Positions 33,632 to 42,211 are shown, numbered from the stretch's first letter. The stretch: DNA of 64,000 bases from an uncultured Candidatus Nitrosopumilus sp. (GCA_905612485.1 CAJQSE010000005.1:24848-88847); one strand, 5' to 3'. The notes: generated by a model not told the origin, from the sequence alone. Program-made: numbers and translations.

Positions 33632-34990
33632 TTGGTCAAAAGTAAGAAAAAAATTGTAATTTTAGGTAGTGGTTTTGCAGCTGTAGAATGTGCTAGACAA
33701 TTAGAATCAGAATTTGGAAAAGATCCTGGAATTGAATTAGTAATGATTGGAGAGGATAATTTTCTATTATTTACTCCAATGTTACCGCAAGTAGCCTCAG
33801 GCATGATTGAAACTAGGCATATAGTATTCCCAATTCGAACAATTTGTAAAAAAACAAAATTCTATGAGGGAAGAATCAAAAATGTGGATCCATATGGAAA
33901 ATTAGTAACAATATGGGGAACTAGAGATAAAAGAAGTATTTCAATTCATTATGATTTTTTAGTAATTGCACTTGGTAGTGAAACCAATTTTTTTGGTATG
34001 GCTGATGTTGAAAAAAATGCTTACACAATGAAAACACTCAACGATGCTGTAATGTTAAGAAATAGAGTAATTGATATGCTTGAACAAGCAGAAAATGAAA
34101 CAAATCCAATCCTTAGAAAAAGTTTTTTGAATTTTGTTGTAGTTGGTGGTGGTTTTGCAGGAATAGAAACTGCAGGGGAATTAATGGATTTACTTTTAGA
34201 TGCACGAAAATATTATCCTACTATCCACAAAGAGGATCTTAAAGTAATTGTATTAGAAGCGATGGGGGAAATTTTACCTGGATTTAATAAAAAATTAGCA
34301 GACTTTGCAAAAAAGAAATTAATAGAAAGAGGAATTGATATTCAATTAAAAAAAGCTGTTACAAGTTTTGATGGGAATGAAGTAACAATAAAAACATTAG
34401 ATGAAACCCCAAAAGATTCTATTGATCAATCTGAAGTTAAATCAATTATTACAAAAACTTTGATTTGGACTGCAGGAGTTACTCCAGTTAATACAATTAA
34501 AAGATCAATGTTCAAAACTGAAAAAGGAAAAATAATAATTAATAATTTTCTTGAAGTTCCTAAATTTCCAGGTGTATTTGCAATAGGTGATTGTGCTTTA
34601 TTTATAGATCCAATAACAAATAGACCATTTCCTCCAACTGCACAAATTGCAGAATCCCAAGCAAAAATGGCTGCAAAAAATTTAATTTCTTTAATTCAAA
34701 ATTCTGAACAAGAAAAATTTGTTTACCATTCTAAAGGACAAATGGCAATTATTGGAAAAAGATCTGGAATTGCAACATTTTTGGGAGTAAATATTTCAGG
34801 GTTTGTAGCTTGGTTAATTTGGAGAAATGTGTATCTATCAAAAATTCCAACATTTGATAAAAAAACACGTGTATTTCTTGATTGGGTAATAGATTTATTC
34901 TTTGATAGGGATATTTCCCGATTAAAATTAATGAAACGTGAGGCTGAATTAGAATACAAGTTACTTGATGAAGTAGATGATGTTTGGTAA
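33632..34990 (+). CDS. Type II NADH dehydrogenase-like FAD oxidoreductase
   Basis: Two Rossmann motifs, 'IVILGSGFAAVECARQL' for FAD and 'FVVVGGGFAGIETAGELM' for NAD(P), plus 'VFAIGDCALFIDPITNRPFPPTAQIAESQA' at the FAD-binding end, fit the NDH-2 family. The C-terminal 'FDKKTRVFLDWVIDLFFDR' is amphipathic and probably docks at the membrane, passing electrons to quinone without pumping protons. The TTG start at 33632 lies about 28 nt after a TATA element, as for a leaderless gene. A single gene with no partner nearby. Confidence 0.85.
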   Translation: MVKSKKKIVILGSGFAAVECARQLESEFGKDPGIELVMIGEDNFLLFTPMLPQVASGMIETRHIVFPIRTICKKTKFYEGRIKNVDPYGKLVTIWGTRDKRSISIHYDFLVIALGSETNFFGMADVEKNAYTMKTLNDAVMLRNRVIDMLEQAENETNPILRKSFLNFVVVGGGFAGIETAGELMDLLLDARKYYPTIHKEDLKVIVLEAMGEILPGFNKKLADFAKKKLIERGIDIQLKKAVTSFDGNEVTIKTLDETPKDSIDQSEVKSIITKTLIWTAGVTPVNTIKRSMFKTEKGKIIINNFLEVPKFPGVFAIGDCALFIDPITNRPFPPTAQIAESQAKMAAKNLISLIQNSEQEKFVYHSKGQMAIIGKRSGIATFLGVNISGFVAWLIWRNVYLSKIPTFDKKTRVFLDWVIDLFFDRDISRLKLMKREAELEYKLLDEVDDVW

Positions 34991-34998
34991 TTATAATT

Positions 34999-36510
34999 TT
35001 AAAATTTCTTTCTAATTCCAACAATCACTACAGCTGGAACTCCCAGATACATTCCAATGTTTAACATAATTACAGATAATCCCATACTCAAAACTTCTGA
35101 TTCAGATTCAGTATTTTCCATTAGTGATAGTGATGAAATCATTGGAGTGATTGCAAGCTTGACTGCTTCCTTGAATAGTGGGTTTTCACGCTCATAATCT
35201 GCTATAATTGGTGAGAAAGAATAGTAAATGTCATTGAATGTTCCCATGAAGGCAGTTCCAGATTCTGTTTGTAACAATTGATTATCTCTTAGTTCCCTGA
35301 GTTGTTGAACTTGTGGGGCTAATTCACTACCGTATGTTGCAGTAGCAATTAGACAACCACCACCTTCTTCTTCAGTTAATTTTATTATAGTAGAATCTTG
35401 TGATGGAATTGTAAATGAATTAAGTGATTCATTAAATTTTGAAATTTCATCATTAAAATTATCTACAGTATTACTATATGCAAATGTGTATAATTTATCA
35501 TTTGTAAGTATCATTGCCTCTATAAATTTAATTTTTAATGAAACATTATCAACTTCAAAAGAACCAATTGCTTCTGTTTGATAAACATTAGATTTAATTT
35601 TTTGTTGGGAAAGTATTTCTAATTGATTTTGATAAACTGCTTGTTCTAAAATATTATTTTTTGCAGTTATTAGATCATCTATAGTTTTTCCTTTTACATC
35701 TTTAATTGTTAATGAAATGTAAGGATTTATTCCATCAACTTTTGGACCAACTGCTACCACGTCAGGTGAATCTTCAGTAGTTTTTTCTGGTTGTTGTAAT
35801 AACCATCCTACTGGGGCACTAAATTTTACATCAAGTTGTTGATTTTCAAAAGTTGTATAACCAGATTCTGTACCTGTAACTGTTGATCCGCTACGTTTAG
35901 GTTCTGATAATTCTAAAATATCTGAAATTTCAAAACGATCAACTACTGTAGTTGTAATGATTTTAACTTGTTCAGGATTAATTGGTCTGTCATTAGTACC
36001 AGTTTGAACTGCAGCTATTTTATCAAGTGTTTCAAAACTAGATTCAGTTACAATTCTTCCAAATACAGTATATTCACCATCAAGAAAAGTTGAATCTTGA
36101 TGAACTATAAAAAATTGTGAGCCTGCACTGTTAGGATCAGATGATCTTGCCATTGAAACAATACCTCGATCATGTTGAATATTATTGAATTCTGCTTCGA
36201 TTCTATCAGAAATTGCTGCATCCCCACCTTGACCCCATGTATTTGGATCTCCATCAATTGTATTTGGATCTCCAGATTGGATCATAAATCCTGGAATTAT
36301 TCTATGAAATAATACTCCATCATAGTATCCTGTTTGAGATAATAAAAGAAAATTTTCAATATGTTTTGGTGCATCTAAATGAAAAAATTCTATTACAATA
36401 TCTCCTTGATTTGTTTCTAAAACTACTAAAGGATCAGAATATTGTGCAAATGCATAGTTTGTAAAACTAATTAAAATTAAAGAAGTCAATATTAAAAGAA
36501 ATTTATTCAA
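34999..36510 (-). CDS. Secreted cyclophilin (peptidyl-prolyl isomerase) with extra domains
   Basis: A signal peptide (residues 1-22) is followed by a cyclophilin domain (about 25-180: 'GVLFHRIIPGFMIQSGDP', 'GSQFFIVHQDSTFLDGEYTVFGRI'). A PsbP-like beta domain occupies about 220-370 ('VKFSAPVGWLL...'). The C-terminus carries 'GGGCLIATATYGSELAPQVQQLRELRDN', a CLIATATYG box found at the end of several thaumarchaeal envelope proteins, then a hydrophobic tail 'VIMLNIGMYLGVPAVVIVG'. It would fold proteins outside the membrane. It is convergent with the NDH-2 gene. Confidence 0.88.
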   Translation of the reverse strand: MNKFLLILTSLILISFTNYAFAQYSDPLVVLETNQGDIVIEFFHLDAPKHIENFLLLSQTGYYDGVLFHRIIPGFMIQSGDPNTIDGDPNTWGQGGDAAISDRIEAEFNNIQHDRGIVSMARSSDPNSAGSQFFIVHQDSTFLDGEYTVFGRIVTESSFETLDKIAAVQTGTNDRPINPEQVKIITTTVVDRFEISDILELSEPKRSGSTVTGTESGYTTFENQQLDVKFSAPVGWLLQQPEKTTEDSPDVVAVGPKVDGINPYISLTIKDVKGKTIDDLITAKNNILEQAVYQNQLEILSQQKIKSNVYQTEAIGSFEVDNVSLKIKFIEAMILTNDKLYTFAYSNTVDNFNDEISKFNESLNSFTIPSQDSTIIKLTEEEGGGCLIATATYGSELAPQVQQLRELRDNQLLQTESGTAFMGTFNDIYYSFSPIIADYERENPLFKEAVKLAITPMISSLSLMENTESESEVLSMGLSVIMLNIGMYLGVPAVVIVGIRKKF

Positions 36511-36583
36511 TATTTGTAAAAAAAATATCTCACTTAAAAGGCAATTGTATTAGTTTTTAACAAAGTCATACAAATCTTCCGTT

Positions 36584-37075
36584 ATGTATCCTGATGAGAA
36601 AATTCAGGCACATTTAGTTTCTGTATGGAGAGAATCTAAAAAATTCTTCTCAGTTGGAGGAAGAGAAGGAATGTTGGTTTTAACTGATAAGCATTTAACA
36701 TTTGTTCATAAAACAGAATCAAAAATAAATTGGTGGAAAAACATTACACAAAGACAAGTAATTAATTTGTTAAGATCAAAAAATACAATGATTCATCATG
36801 ATGGTTATGGTGAAAAAGATCTTTCAAATGATTTAGAAAATAGTAAAAATATTGAATTAACATTTAATGATATTGATAAAATTAGTTTTAAAGAAGAAAT
36901 ATGGGGTAGTGCTTTACATTTAGAATATGAAAAAGATGGTAAAAAAGAAAATTTTCAATATGCAATAGCTCAAGATTGGGTAAAATATCCTATGAAAGAG
37001 CCTACAAAATACTTGAAAGTGGATTGGGAACCATTTATCCAATATATTAAAGAAAGGCAAAATTTTACTAAATAA
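36584..37075 (+). CDS. Conserved-looking soluble protein, possible PH-like fold, function unknown
   Basis: The 163-residue sequence is beta-rich with a terminal helix ('FFSVGGREGMLVLTDKHLTFVHKTE', 'IELTFNDIDKISFKEEIWGSALHLEY'). This pattern resembles PH/GRAM-like domains that read out 'lTdkhLtf'. No catalytic motif is seen. It is 2 bp upstream of the cbiE start and so is probably co-transcribed with it. Confidence 0.6.
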   Translation: MYPDEKIQAHLVSVWRESKKFFSVGGREGMLVLTDKHLTFVHKTESKINWWKNITQRQVINLLRSKNTMIHHDGYGEKDLSNDLENSKNIELTFNDIDKISFKEEIWGSALHLEYEKDGKKENFQYAIAQDWVKYPMKEPTKYLKVDWEPFIQYIKERQNFTK

Positions 37076-37077
37076 AA

Positions 37078-37794
37078 TTGGGAAAAGTTTTTGCTGTTGG
37101 TGTTGGTCCAGGATCACCAAAATATGTAACAGAAATTGTAAAGGAAATTGTTCAAAATTGTGATATTGTGATTGGTTACAAATACACTCTAAAAACAATA
37201 GAGAGTCTTATTGAAGGAAAAGAAATCTATGAGATAACAATGAATAATCAAGAGAAATCCTATCAAAAAATACTTCCTGAACTTGGTGATAGAACATTAG
37301 TAATTCCGTTTACAGGAGATGTAAATTTTTCAGAATCTGAAGTTGTTGATAGATTAATAGAGATTTTTGGAGAAGTTGAAATTGTTCCTGGAATAAGTTC
37401 AATTCAAGTTGCCGCATCAAAGGCCAAAATTCCCTTAGATAAATCTAAAGTGATTACAATGCATGTAACAACCCCAATTGAAGATAAAAAATTAGAATTA
37501 CAAAAAGCATTGATAGATGGTTTTAGTGTTGTATTAGTTCCAAGACCTTGGCCAAAACAACCAGACAAACATTTTATGCCATCAGAAATTGCAATTTATC
37601 TTCGAGAAAATGGTTTTAATACTGTTAAAATGAAAGTTCATATTTTTGAAGCAATTACAACTGAAAATGAAACTAATTTTGAAGGAACTGTAAAAGAATT
37701 AGAAGGAAAAGAATTTTCTGATTTATCTGTAATGGTATTTAATCAAGCAAGTTTAGACTCTTACATGAATTATAAATGGCAATGGGAAAATTAA
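37078..37794 (+). CDS. cbiE: Cobalt-precorrin-7 (C5)-methyltransferase
   Basis: The N-terminal 'VFAVGVGPGSPKYVTEIVKEIVQNCDIVIGYKYTL' is the glycine-rich opening of the tetrapyrrole methylase family, and 'TGDVNFSESEVVDRL' plus 'VEIVPGISSIQVAASKAKIPLD' fit CbiE. It methylates the corrin ring at C5 in anaerobic-type cobalamin synthesis, which thaumarchaea carry out. The start is TTG 37078, two bases after the preceding stop. Other cobalamin genes are not in the window. CbiT (decarboxylating partner) is separate. Confidence 0.82.
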   Translation: MGKVFAVGVGPGSPKYVTEIVKEIVQNCDIVIGYKYTLKTIESLIEGKEIYEITMNNQEKSYQKILPELGDRTLVIPFTGDVNFSESEVVDRLIEIFGEVEIVPGISSIQVAASKAKIPLDKSKVITMHVTTPIEDKKLELQKALIDGFSVVLVPRPWPKQPDKHFMPSEIAIYLRENGFNTVKMKVHIFEAITTENETNFEGTVKELEGKEFSDLSVMVFNQASLDSYMNYKWQWEN

Positions 37795-37803
37795 TTATTT
37801 AAA

Positions 37804-38340
37804 TTATAATCCAGGCATCTCAATACTTTTATTTTGAATTAATTCAATCATATAAAATTCAATATATCCACCTATCAGAAGAAGTGTTATTACAATTCCA
37901 ATTTCAATAACTATTGGTTTTATAAACTGAGATAGATTTGATTTTGTAATTATTGCTTTAATTAAAATAAAACTCCTAGAAATTGCTAATGAATATGAAA
38001 AAATTTCCATTAATCCAAATGGGGATAAAAATAAAATAGAAAGTGGAGAAATATTAGCTATTTCAGGCATAGAAGTTACAATTGCTGCAAAGGCGTATCC
38101 TGTAGACCATGAAGAAAATAATCCCCAAAAAACACCAAATCCAGGAATAAACATTGGTAATGCAATGGTTGTATTATGTACAAAGATACCAAATGCATCA
38201 ATATCTAAAACTAATTTTTCAAATTCTTTTATGAATAAAGCTGCTTCTTCTTCACTAACAGTAGACATTGAACCAAGTTGAAAAATACCTGTAAAAATCC
38301 CCAAGAATACAAAAAATGTAATAATTCTAATTTTATTCAT
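37804..38340 (-). CDS. SpoIIM-like multi-pass membrane protein
   Basis: The protein has about five hydrophobic helices. 'VFWGLFSSWSTGYAFAAI' and 'LFLSPFGLMEIFSYSLAISRSFIL' match the archaeal SpoIIM/DUF95 family, with 'IFVHNTTIAL' near the first loop. The bacterial relative works in spore membrane remodelling. The archaeal role is not known. It is convergent with cbiE. Confidence 0.75.
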   Translation of the reverse strand: MNKIRIITFFVFLGIFTGIFQLGSMSTVSEEEAALFIKEFEKLVLDIDAFGIFVHNTTIALPMFIPGFGVFWGLFSSWSTGYAFAAIVTSMPEIANISPLSILFLSPFGLMEIFSYSLAISRSFILIKAIITKSNLSQFIKPIVIEIGIVITLLLIGGYIEFYMIELIQNKSIEMPGL

Positions 38341-38401
38341 ATTGCCTTGATTTAATGAACAATATTTGAGGGTTAGTTTAGAGCAGATTTAATTAAACCA
38401 A

Positions 38402-39865
38402 ATGATATTTTTTGATATGAAAAAAGAGTTATCCTCTGCATTAAACTATGCATTAAACAAAGGATTTCAAATTCATCCAGATGCATTTAAAATTTTAGAT
38501 GAAATTACAGATGTGAAACAATTAGAGAAAATAATAAAAGAAATTATTAAAGAAAAAACTAAACAGAAATTGTTTCAAATTAATCAAAATGATTTAGAAA
38601 TATATCTTGGAATAAAAGATGATCTTAATCTTCAAAATGAAATGAAGATATTATCAGATCCCACTAGTAAAATCACATCAGGAGAGGGGGTTAAAGGATA
38701 CAATGCCTTGTTTTCTAGTCGTTTTAACAAACTTAAACGAATTGTCTCTGATAGACCAGAATCAAAGATGATAAAATCCATATCAGTTGTTAAAACAACA
38801 AAATTAGAAAATGATGTGTATGTGTGTGGATTGCTTACCACACGAAATACTGAAAGAAACATCACAAAATTAGTTTTAGAAGACCTTTCAGGCTCACTTG
38901 AGGGTATTATTTTTGATGAGGAATTACAAAAAACTGCGGGAACTTTATTAATTGATCAATTTATTATGGCACGAGTAGCTACAGCTAAAAATTCAGGATT
39001 AATGATTAAAGATTTGATTTTGCCTGATATTCCAGATCAAAAAATTAACAAATCAGAAAGTGAAGTATATGCTGTATTTTTATCTGATTTACATATTGGA
39101 AGTAAATATTTCATGGAGGAGGAATTAATTGAATTTGTAACTTGGTTATCTAGTTCTGATCCTGTTGCTAGAAAAGTTCGTTTTGTCTTAATTGGTGGTG
39201 ATATAGTTGATGGTGTTGGAATATATCCAAATCAGAATAAAGAGTTAGTTTGTCAAACAGTTGAAGAACAATTACAAAAAGCAGAAAATTTACTAGATAA
39301 AATTCCAAAAAATATCAAAATTATCATTATGCCTGGAAATCATGACCCAGGAAGAAGAGCCCTGCCTCAACCTGCAATACCACAAAAGTACAATTCAGGT
39401 TTATGGGAAAGAGAAAATATTGAAATGGTTGGAAATCCAGCTCTGGTCTCATTAAATGGAGTTAAGGTATTGATGTTTCATGGTCAAAGTATAGATGATA
39501 TTGTAAAAACTACTCCTGGTCTAAGTTATGATAGACCTACAGATGTTATGAAAAATCTTCTTAGAGCTAGACATCTAAGTCCAGTTTATGGTAGTTCAAC
39601 ACCAATAGCACCAGAAGTAGAAGATCTTTTAGTAATTGAAGATATTCCAGATATTTTTCATGTAGGACATGTACATAAGGCTCAATTAGATATGTACAAG
39701 GGAATTTTATTAGTTAATTCGGGGTCTTGGCAAAAACAAACACCTTTCCAAGCAAGTGTTGGAATGGTTCCAAATCCAGGTCTTGCTATTATTGTAAATC
39801 TAAAAACTTTCCAAGTATTACATGAGAATTATAGTTCAAACTCAAATAATGTCTTGCAAAGTTAA
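38402..39865 (+). CDS. polB: DNA polymerase D small subunit DP1 (3'-5' exonuclease)
   Basis: The C-terminal half is a calcineurin-like phosphoesterase with intact metal ligands: 'FLSDLHIGSKYF', 'IGGDIVDGVGIYPNQ', 'MPGNHDPGRRALPQPAIP', 'MFHGQSIDD' and 'HVGHVHKAQL'. Proofreading should therefore be active. An OB-fold region precedes it (about residues 110-210). DP1 pairs with DP2 (encoded at 44142) in the replicative polymerase of archaea. A start at M6 (MKKELSS) is possible. Its 3' end overlaps the convergent cdc6 gene by 24 bp. Confidence 0.95.
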   Translation: MIFFDMKKELSSALNYALNKGFQIHPDAFKILDEITDVKQLEKIIKEIIKEKTKQKLFQINQNDLEIYLGIKDDLNLQNEMKILSDPTSKITSGEGVKGYNALFSSRFNKLKRIVSDRPESKMIKSISVVKTTKLENDVYVCGLLTTRNTERNITKLVLEDLSGSLEGIIFDEELQKTAGTLLIDQFIMARVATAKNSGLMIKDLILPDIPDQKINKSESEVYAVFLSDLHIGSKYFMEEELIEFVTWLSSSDPVARKVRFVLIGGDIVDGVGIYPNQNKELVCQTVEEQLQKAENLLDKIPKNIKIIIMPGNHDPGRRALPQPAIPQKYNSGLWERENIEMVGNPALVSLNGVKVLMFHGQSIDDIVKTTPGLSYDRPTDVMKNLLRARHLSPVYGSSTPIAPEVEDLLVIEDIPDIFHVGHVHKAQLDMYKGILLVNSGSWQKQTPFQASVGMVPNPGLAIIVNLKTFQVLHENYSSNSNNVLQS

Positions 39866-41050
39866 TTCATCTTTGAAAGATTTTTTAATCATTTCTGATG
39901 AAACTGTTAGTTTGTATTTTTTAGTTCTTCCATGAATTCCCTGATGAATTAATCTTCCAGAGATAATTCCAGATAATTCAATTTCACTTAACATTTGAGT
40001 AACTCGTCTTTGAGTTAATCCATCTTTTCCAACTACTTTACAGAGATTTTTGTAAGAAGAGTAAATCTCACCAGTAGATGACCCATTAGCCTTCATTATG
40101 GCTAAAAGTACTAATTTTTCATGTAGGGGGTATGATTTTAGAGAGGCTTCTTCTTTATTTTCTTCAATTTTTAGAGAGGCTTCTCTAACATGTTCAATTG
40201 TAACTTTATCAGATTGTTGTCTTTCAGCAAGTTCTCCAGCTACTCGAAGTAAATCAATTGCTCTTCTTGCATCACCATGTTCTCCTCCAGCAAGTGCAGC
40301 ACAGAGATTTAACGCAGGGTCTTCTACAGCGTTTTCAATAAAAGATTCTTTGATTCTTTCTTCTAGAATCTTTTTAATTTGTTCAACATTATAATTAGTA
40401 AATACAATTTCTTCTTCACCTAAACTACTGATTACTCTAGGATCAAGTTTTTCTTTGAATGTTAAGTCGTTTGAAATTCCCACCATAGTTAAAGATCCAA
40501 CCTCTAATTGCTCATTTGCTCTTGTTAATTGATATAGAATATCTTTACCAGTTTTTACAACTAGTTGAGCAAGATAATCAATTTCATCAATTACAAAAAC
40601 TGCATTAAGTTTCTCTGTACTAATTCTATTTAGGAGTCTTTTGAAGACTTCACTAATAGCAAGCCCAGTTGTAGGTAATTCTTTCTCATTTAGGCCTAAT
40701 TGCCTGCCTATACTAACTAATAATCCGTATAATGTTGTCTCGTTTTTAGAATTTGAATATATTAATTTTATTGGAAAATTTGATTTCTCAACTCTTTCTT
40801 GAATTTTTAAAAGAACTTTTTTAACAACTAAAGTTTTACCAGTTCCAGGTTTACCATAGACTAGTAAATTGGAAGGTCTAGATTGTTTTAGAATTGGTAA
40901 TAATGATTGAGTAACTTGTTCTTGTTCAGAATCTCTATGAAAAATAATATTTGGAATATATGTAAAATGAAGAATTTCCCTATTTTTAATAATAGATTTT
41001 CCAGATTCTGCTGCATCAAGCATTCTATCAATAGGGTCAGACATACTCAC
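39842..41050 (-). CDS. cdc6: Origin recognition protein Orc1/Cdc6
   Basis: The AAA+ module has Walker A 'YGKPGTGKTLVVKKVL', Walker B 'VFVIDEIDYLAQ', sensor 'LTMVGISNDLTFKEKLDPRV', and sensor 2 'GEHGDARRAIDLLR'. A C-terminal winged helix ('GLTQRRVTQMLSEIELSGIISGRL') contacts origin DNA. The track opens at GTG 41050; ATG 41044 (MSDPIDRML), with AGGTG upstream, is the likely start. It initiates replication by binding origin boxes, and such boxes lie about 150 bp from its 5' end. Only this copy is visible here. Confidence 0.95.
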   Translation of the reverse strand: MSMSDPIDRMLDAAESGKSIIKNREILHFTYIPNIIFHRDSEQEQVTQSLLPILKQSRPSNLLVYGKPGTGKTLVVKKVLLKIQERVEKSNFPIKLIYSNSKNETTLYGLLVSIGRQLGLNEKELPTTGLAISEVFKRLLNRISTEKLNAVFVIDEIDYLAQLVVKTGKDILYQLTRANEQLEVGSLTMVGISNDLTFKEKLDPRVISSLGEEEIVFTNYNVEQIKKILEERIKESFIENAVEDPALNLCAALAGGEHGDARRAIDLLRVAGELAERQQSDKVTIEHVREASLKIEENKEEASLKSYPLHEKLVLLAIMKANGSSTGEIYSSYKNLCKVVGKDGLTQRRVTQMLSEIELSGIISGRLIHQGIHGRTKKYKLTVSSEMIKKSFKDELTLQDII

Positions 41051-41193
41051 ACACCTTCATTTCTTCTCTGTTCCATCTTACTCATTTCCTAATAAAGAGA
41101 GTATAGAATATAATAGTAATTCTAGTTTAGTTTATGATTAGTTATTTTTAATTAGATTTAGATTTTCTAAAAAAATAAATTAAAAAAAAGATA

Positions 41194-41217
41194 GAGTGGA
41201 AATACTGGTGTGTGGGT
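41194..41217 (-). repeat. ORB-like element 3 (inverted, degenerate)
   Basis: On the minus strand it reads ACCCACACACCAGTATTTCCACTC. It shares TATTTCCACTC exactly with ORB2, and the C-rich 5' part is present in weaker form. It faces the other two boxes across the AT-rich stretch. Confidence 0.6.
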
Positions 41218-41291
41218 CTTTATGTTGGAAAAAAGATTAGTTAACAAATTGTTAATTTTATATGAAGAAAATCAAAAAAAACCTCATTTTA

Positions 41292-41314
41292 ACCCCTATA
41301 TTTCCAATCCAGGC
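41292..41314 (+). repeat. ORB-like element 1
   Basis: acccctatatttccaatccaggc matches ORB2 at 21 of 23 positions. The C-run followed by TTTCCA corresponds to the known archaeal origin recognition box read on its complementary strand (TGGAAAC...GGGG). Confidence 0.7.
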
Positions 41315-41352
41315 GTTAAGAAACCTATTAACATTGTGAATATCCCAAAACT

Positions 41353-41375
41353 ACCCCTCTATTTCCACTCCAGGC
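41353..41375 (+). repeat. ORB-like element 2
   Basis: acccctctatttccactccaggc repeats ORB1 in direct orientation, 61 bp downstream of it (start to start), close to six helical turns. Confidence 0.7.
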
Positions 41376-41432
41376 ATGATTATTTCATTATTAGGGGGTT
41401 TAAATTAGAAATTAAATGTTAATAATAGAAAA

Positions 41433-41453
41433 TAGGCTAGGCGTAGGCTAGGC
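41433..41453 (+). repeat. Direct repeat TAGGCTAGGC x2
   Basis: TAGGCTAGGC-G-TAGGCTAGGC is a GC-rich 10-bp direct repeat inside the origin region. The AGGC core also ends both ORB elements. Confidence 0.55.
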
Positions 41454-41456
41454 AGT

Positions 41457-41515
41457 CAATGTTAACAAACTACAATGTTAACAAAACTGATCAGATCACT
41501 TCAACCGTTAACATT
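41457..41515. repeat. CAATGTTAACAAA repeats in the origin
   Basis: CAATGTTAACAAA occurs at 41457-41469 and 41473-41485 (16-bp period), with an inverted GTTAACATT at 41507-41515. Related TTAACATTG and AGTTAACAAA copies are at 41328 and about 41239. They are distinct from the ORB boxes. Confidence 0.55.
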
Positions 41516-41535
41516 AGATCAATTAGATCTCAAAG

Positions 41536-41934
41536 ATGGCAAAAAAGAGAATTAGAATAGATATGGAGGATGCAGACGGTGCTCGTTATGATATTAAATT
41601 AGAAGGAAATGTGACTAGAGATAAGGTCCTCAAAATATTTGAAATGATGGATTTGATGAATATTGAAGAAGAGGAAGAAAAATCTATTAAAATGGATTCT
41701 ATAGGCTCTAAAATTTGGCATATTACAGATAAATTCTTCCCAATGGGTAAATTCACTTCGACTAATATTCTTGAAAAATATGAAGATGAATTTAATGAGC
41801 CTGTAAAACTTAGTGTAATATCGACATATTTGTCACGATTTGCAGCAAAAGGTAGGGTGGATAGAATAAGAACTGGCCGAGAATGGACCTATCAATCAAT
41901 TAGGATTGCTCAAAAACAACAATCTATCAAATAA
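41536..41934 (+). CDS. Origin-adjacent winged-helix-like protein, function unknown
   Basis: The 132-residue, charged, cytosolic protein has an N-terminal beta segment ('KKRIRIDMEDADGARYDIKLEGNVTRDKVLKIFEMM'). Its C-terminal half looks like a winged helix ('WHITDKFFPMGKFTSTNILEKYEDEF...SVISTYLSRFAAKGRVDRIRTGREWTYQ'). The gene starts right after the origin repeats, so it may be an origin-binding or origin-linked regulator; that is inference from place and fold. I do not recognise a named family. Confidence 0.7.
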   Translation: MAKKRIRIDMEDADGARYDIKLEGNVTRDKVLKIFEMMDLMNIEEEEEKSIKMDSIGSKIWHITDKFFPMGKFTSTNILEKYEDEFNEPVKLSVISTYLSRFAAKGRVDRIRTGREWTYQSIRIAQKQQSIK

Positions 41935-42088
41935 TAGTTACTTTCTTAACTATCAATTCATCCTTTCCAAGAATTATTTTCACATATTCTCCTTTTTGTA
42001 TATCCATAAATCTTCGAAATTGTTTTGGAATTGAAATAGTACCTGCAGATGTTATTTTTACTAACACTTCATTTTCTTGTACTGACAC
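41927..42088 (-). CDS. AbrB/SpoVT-type DNA-binding protein (53 aa; not in ORF track)
   Basis: A GTG at 42088 opens MSVQENEVLVKITSAGTISI..., a 53-residue protein that is almost only a swapped-hairpin AbrB domain: 'VKITSAGTISIPKQFRRFMD' then 'IQKGEYVKIILGKDELIVKKV'. The pattern 'G-T-I-x-I-P-K-x-x-R' is diagnostic. Dimers bind DNA and often serve as transition-state or antitoxin-type regulators. Its stop overlaps the convergent gene at 41934 by 8 bp. It was too short for the track. The gap to 42211 upstream is extremely AT-rich and holds its promoter. Confidence 0.8.
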   Translation of the reverse strand: MSVQENEVLVKITSAGTISIPKQFRRFMDIQKGEYVKIILGKDELIVKKVTII

Positions 42089-42211
42089 ACTATCATTATA
42101 ATTTAATAATATATATAATTTAATATTTTAATATATTAATAAATATTAAGAAAATACGGTGATTTCCAATTAAAATAATTTATTTTATTAAAAAATTAAC
42201 TTTGTAATAAT

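Larger units (their letters stand above)
41051..41535. other. Probable replication origin (oriC) between cdc6 and a small DNA-binding protein gene
   Basis: The 485-bp gap has three ORB-like boxes, an AT-rich stretch between ORB3 and ORB1 (about 41218-41290) that could serve as the unwinding element, and many repeats. The two right-hand boxes face left and the left box faces right, so their C/G-strings point into the AT-rich stretch, the arrangement of archaeal origins. TGTTAAC-type repeats and a TAGGCTAGGC double repeat flank it on the right. The ORF at 41210..41422 in the track is a chance reading of this DNA. Confidence 0.75.

Noticed and set aside
41210-41422. 70-aa ORF in the cdc6-41536 gap
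   Set aside because: It reads straight through the ORB boxes and AT-rich origin DNA and has no recognisable protein features.
42100-42150. Second AT-rich origin unwinding element
   Set aside because: The stretch is very AT-rich but has no ORB box nearby and is explained as promoter sequence of the AbrB gene.
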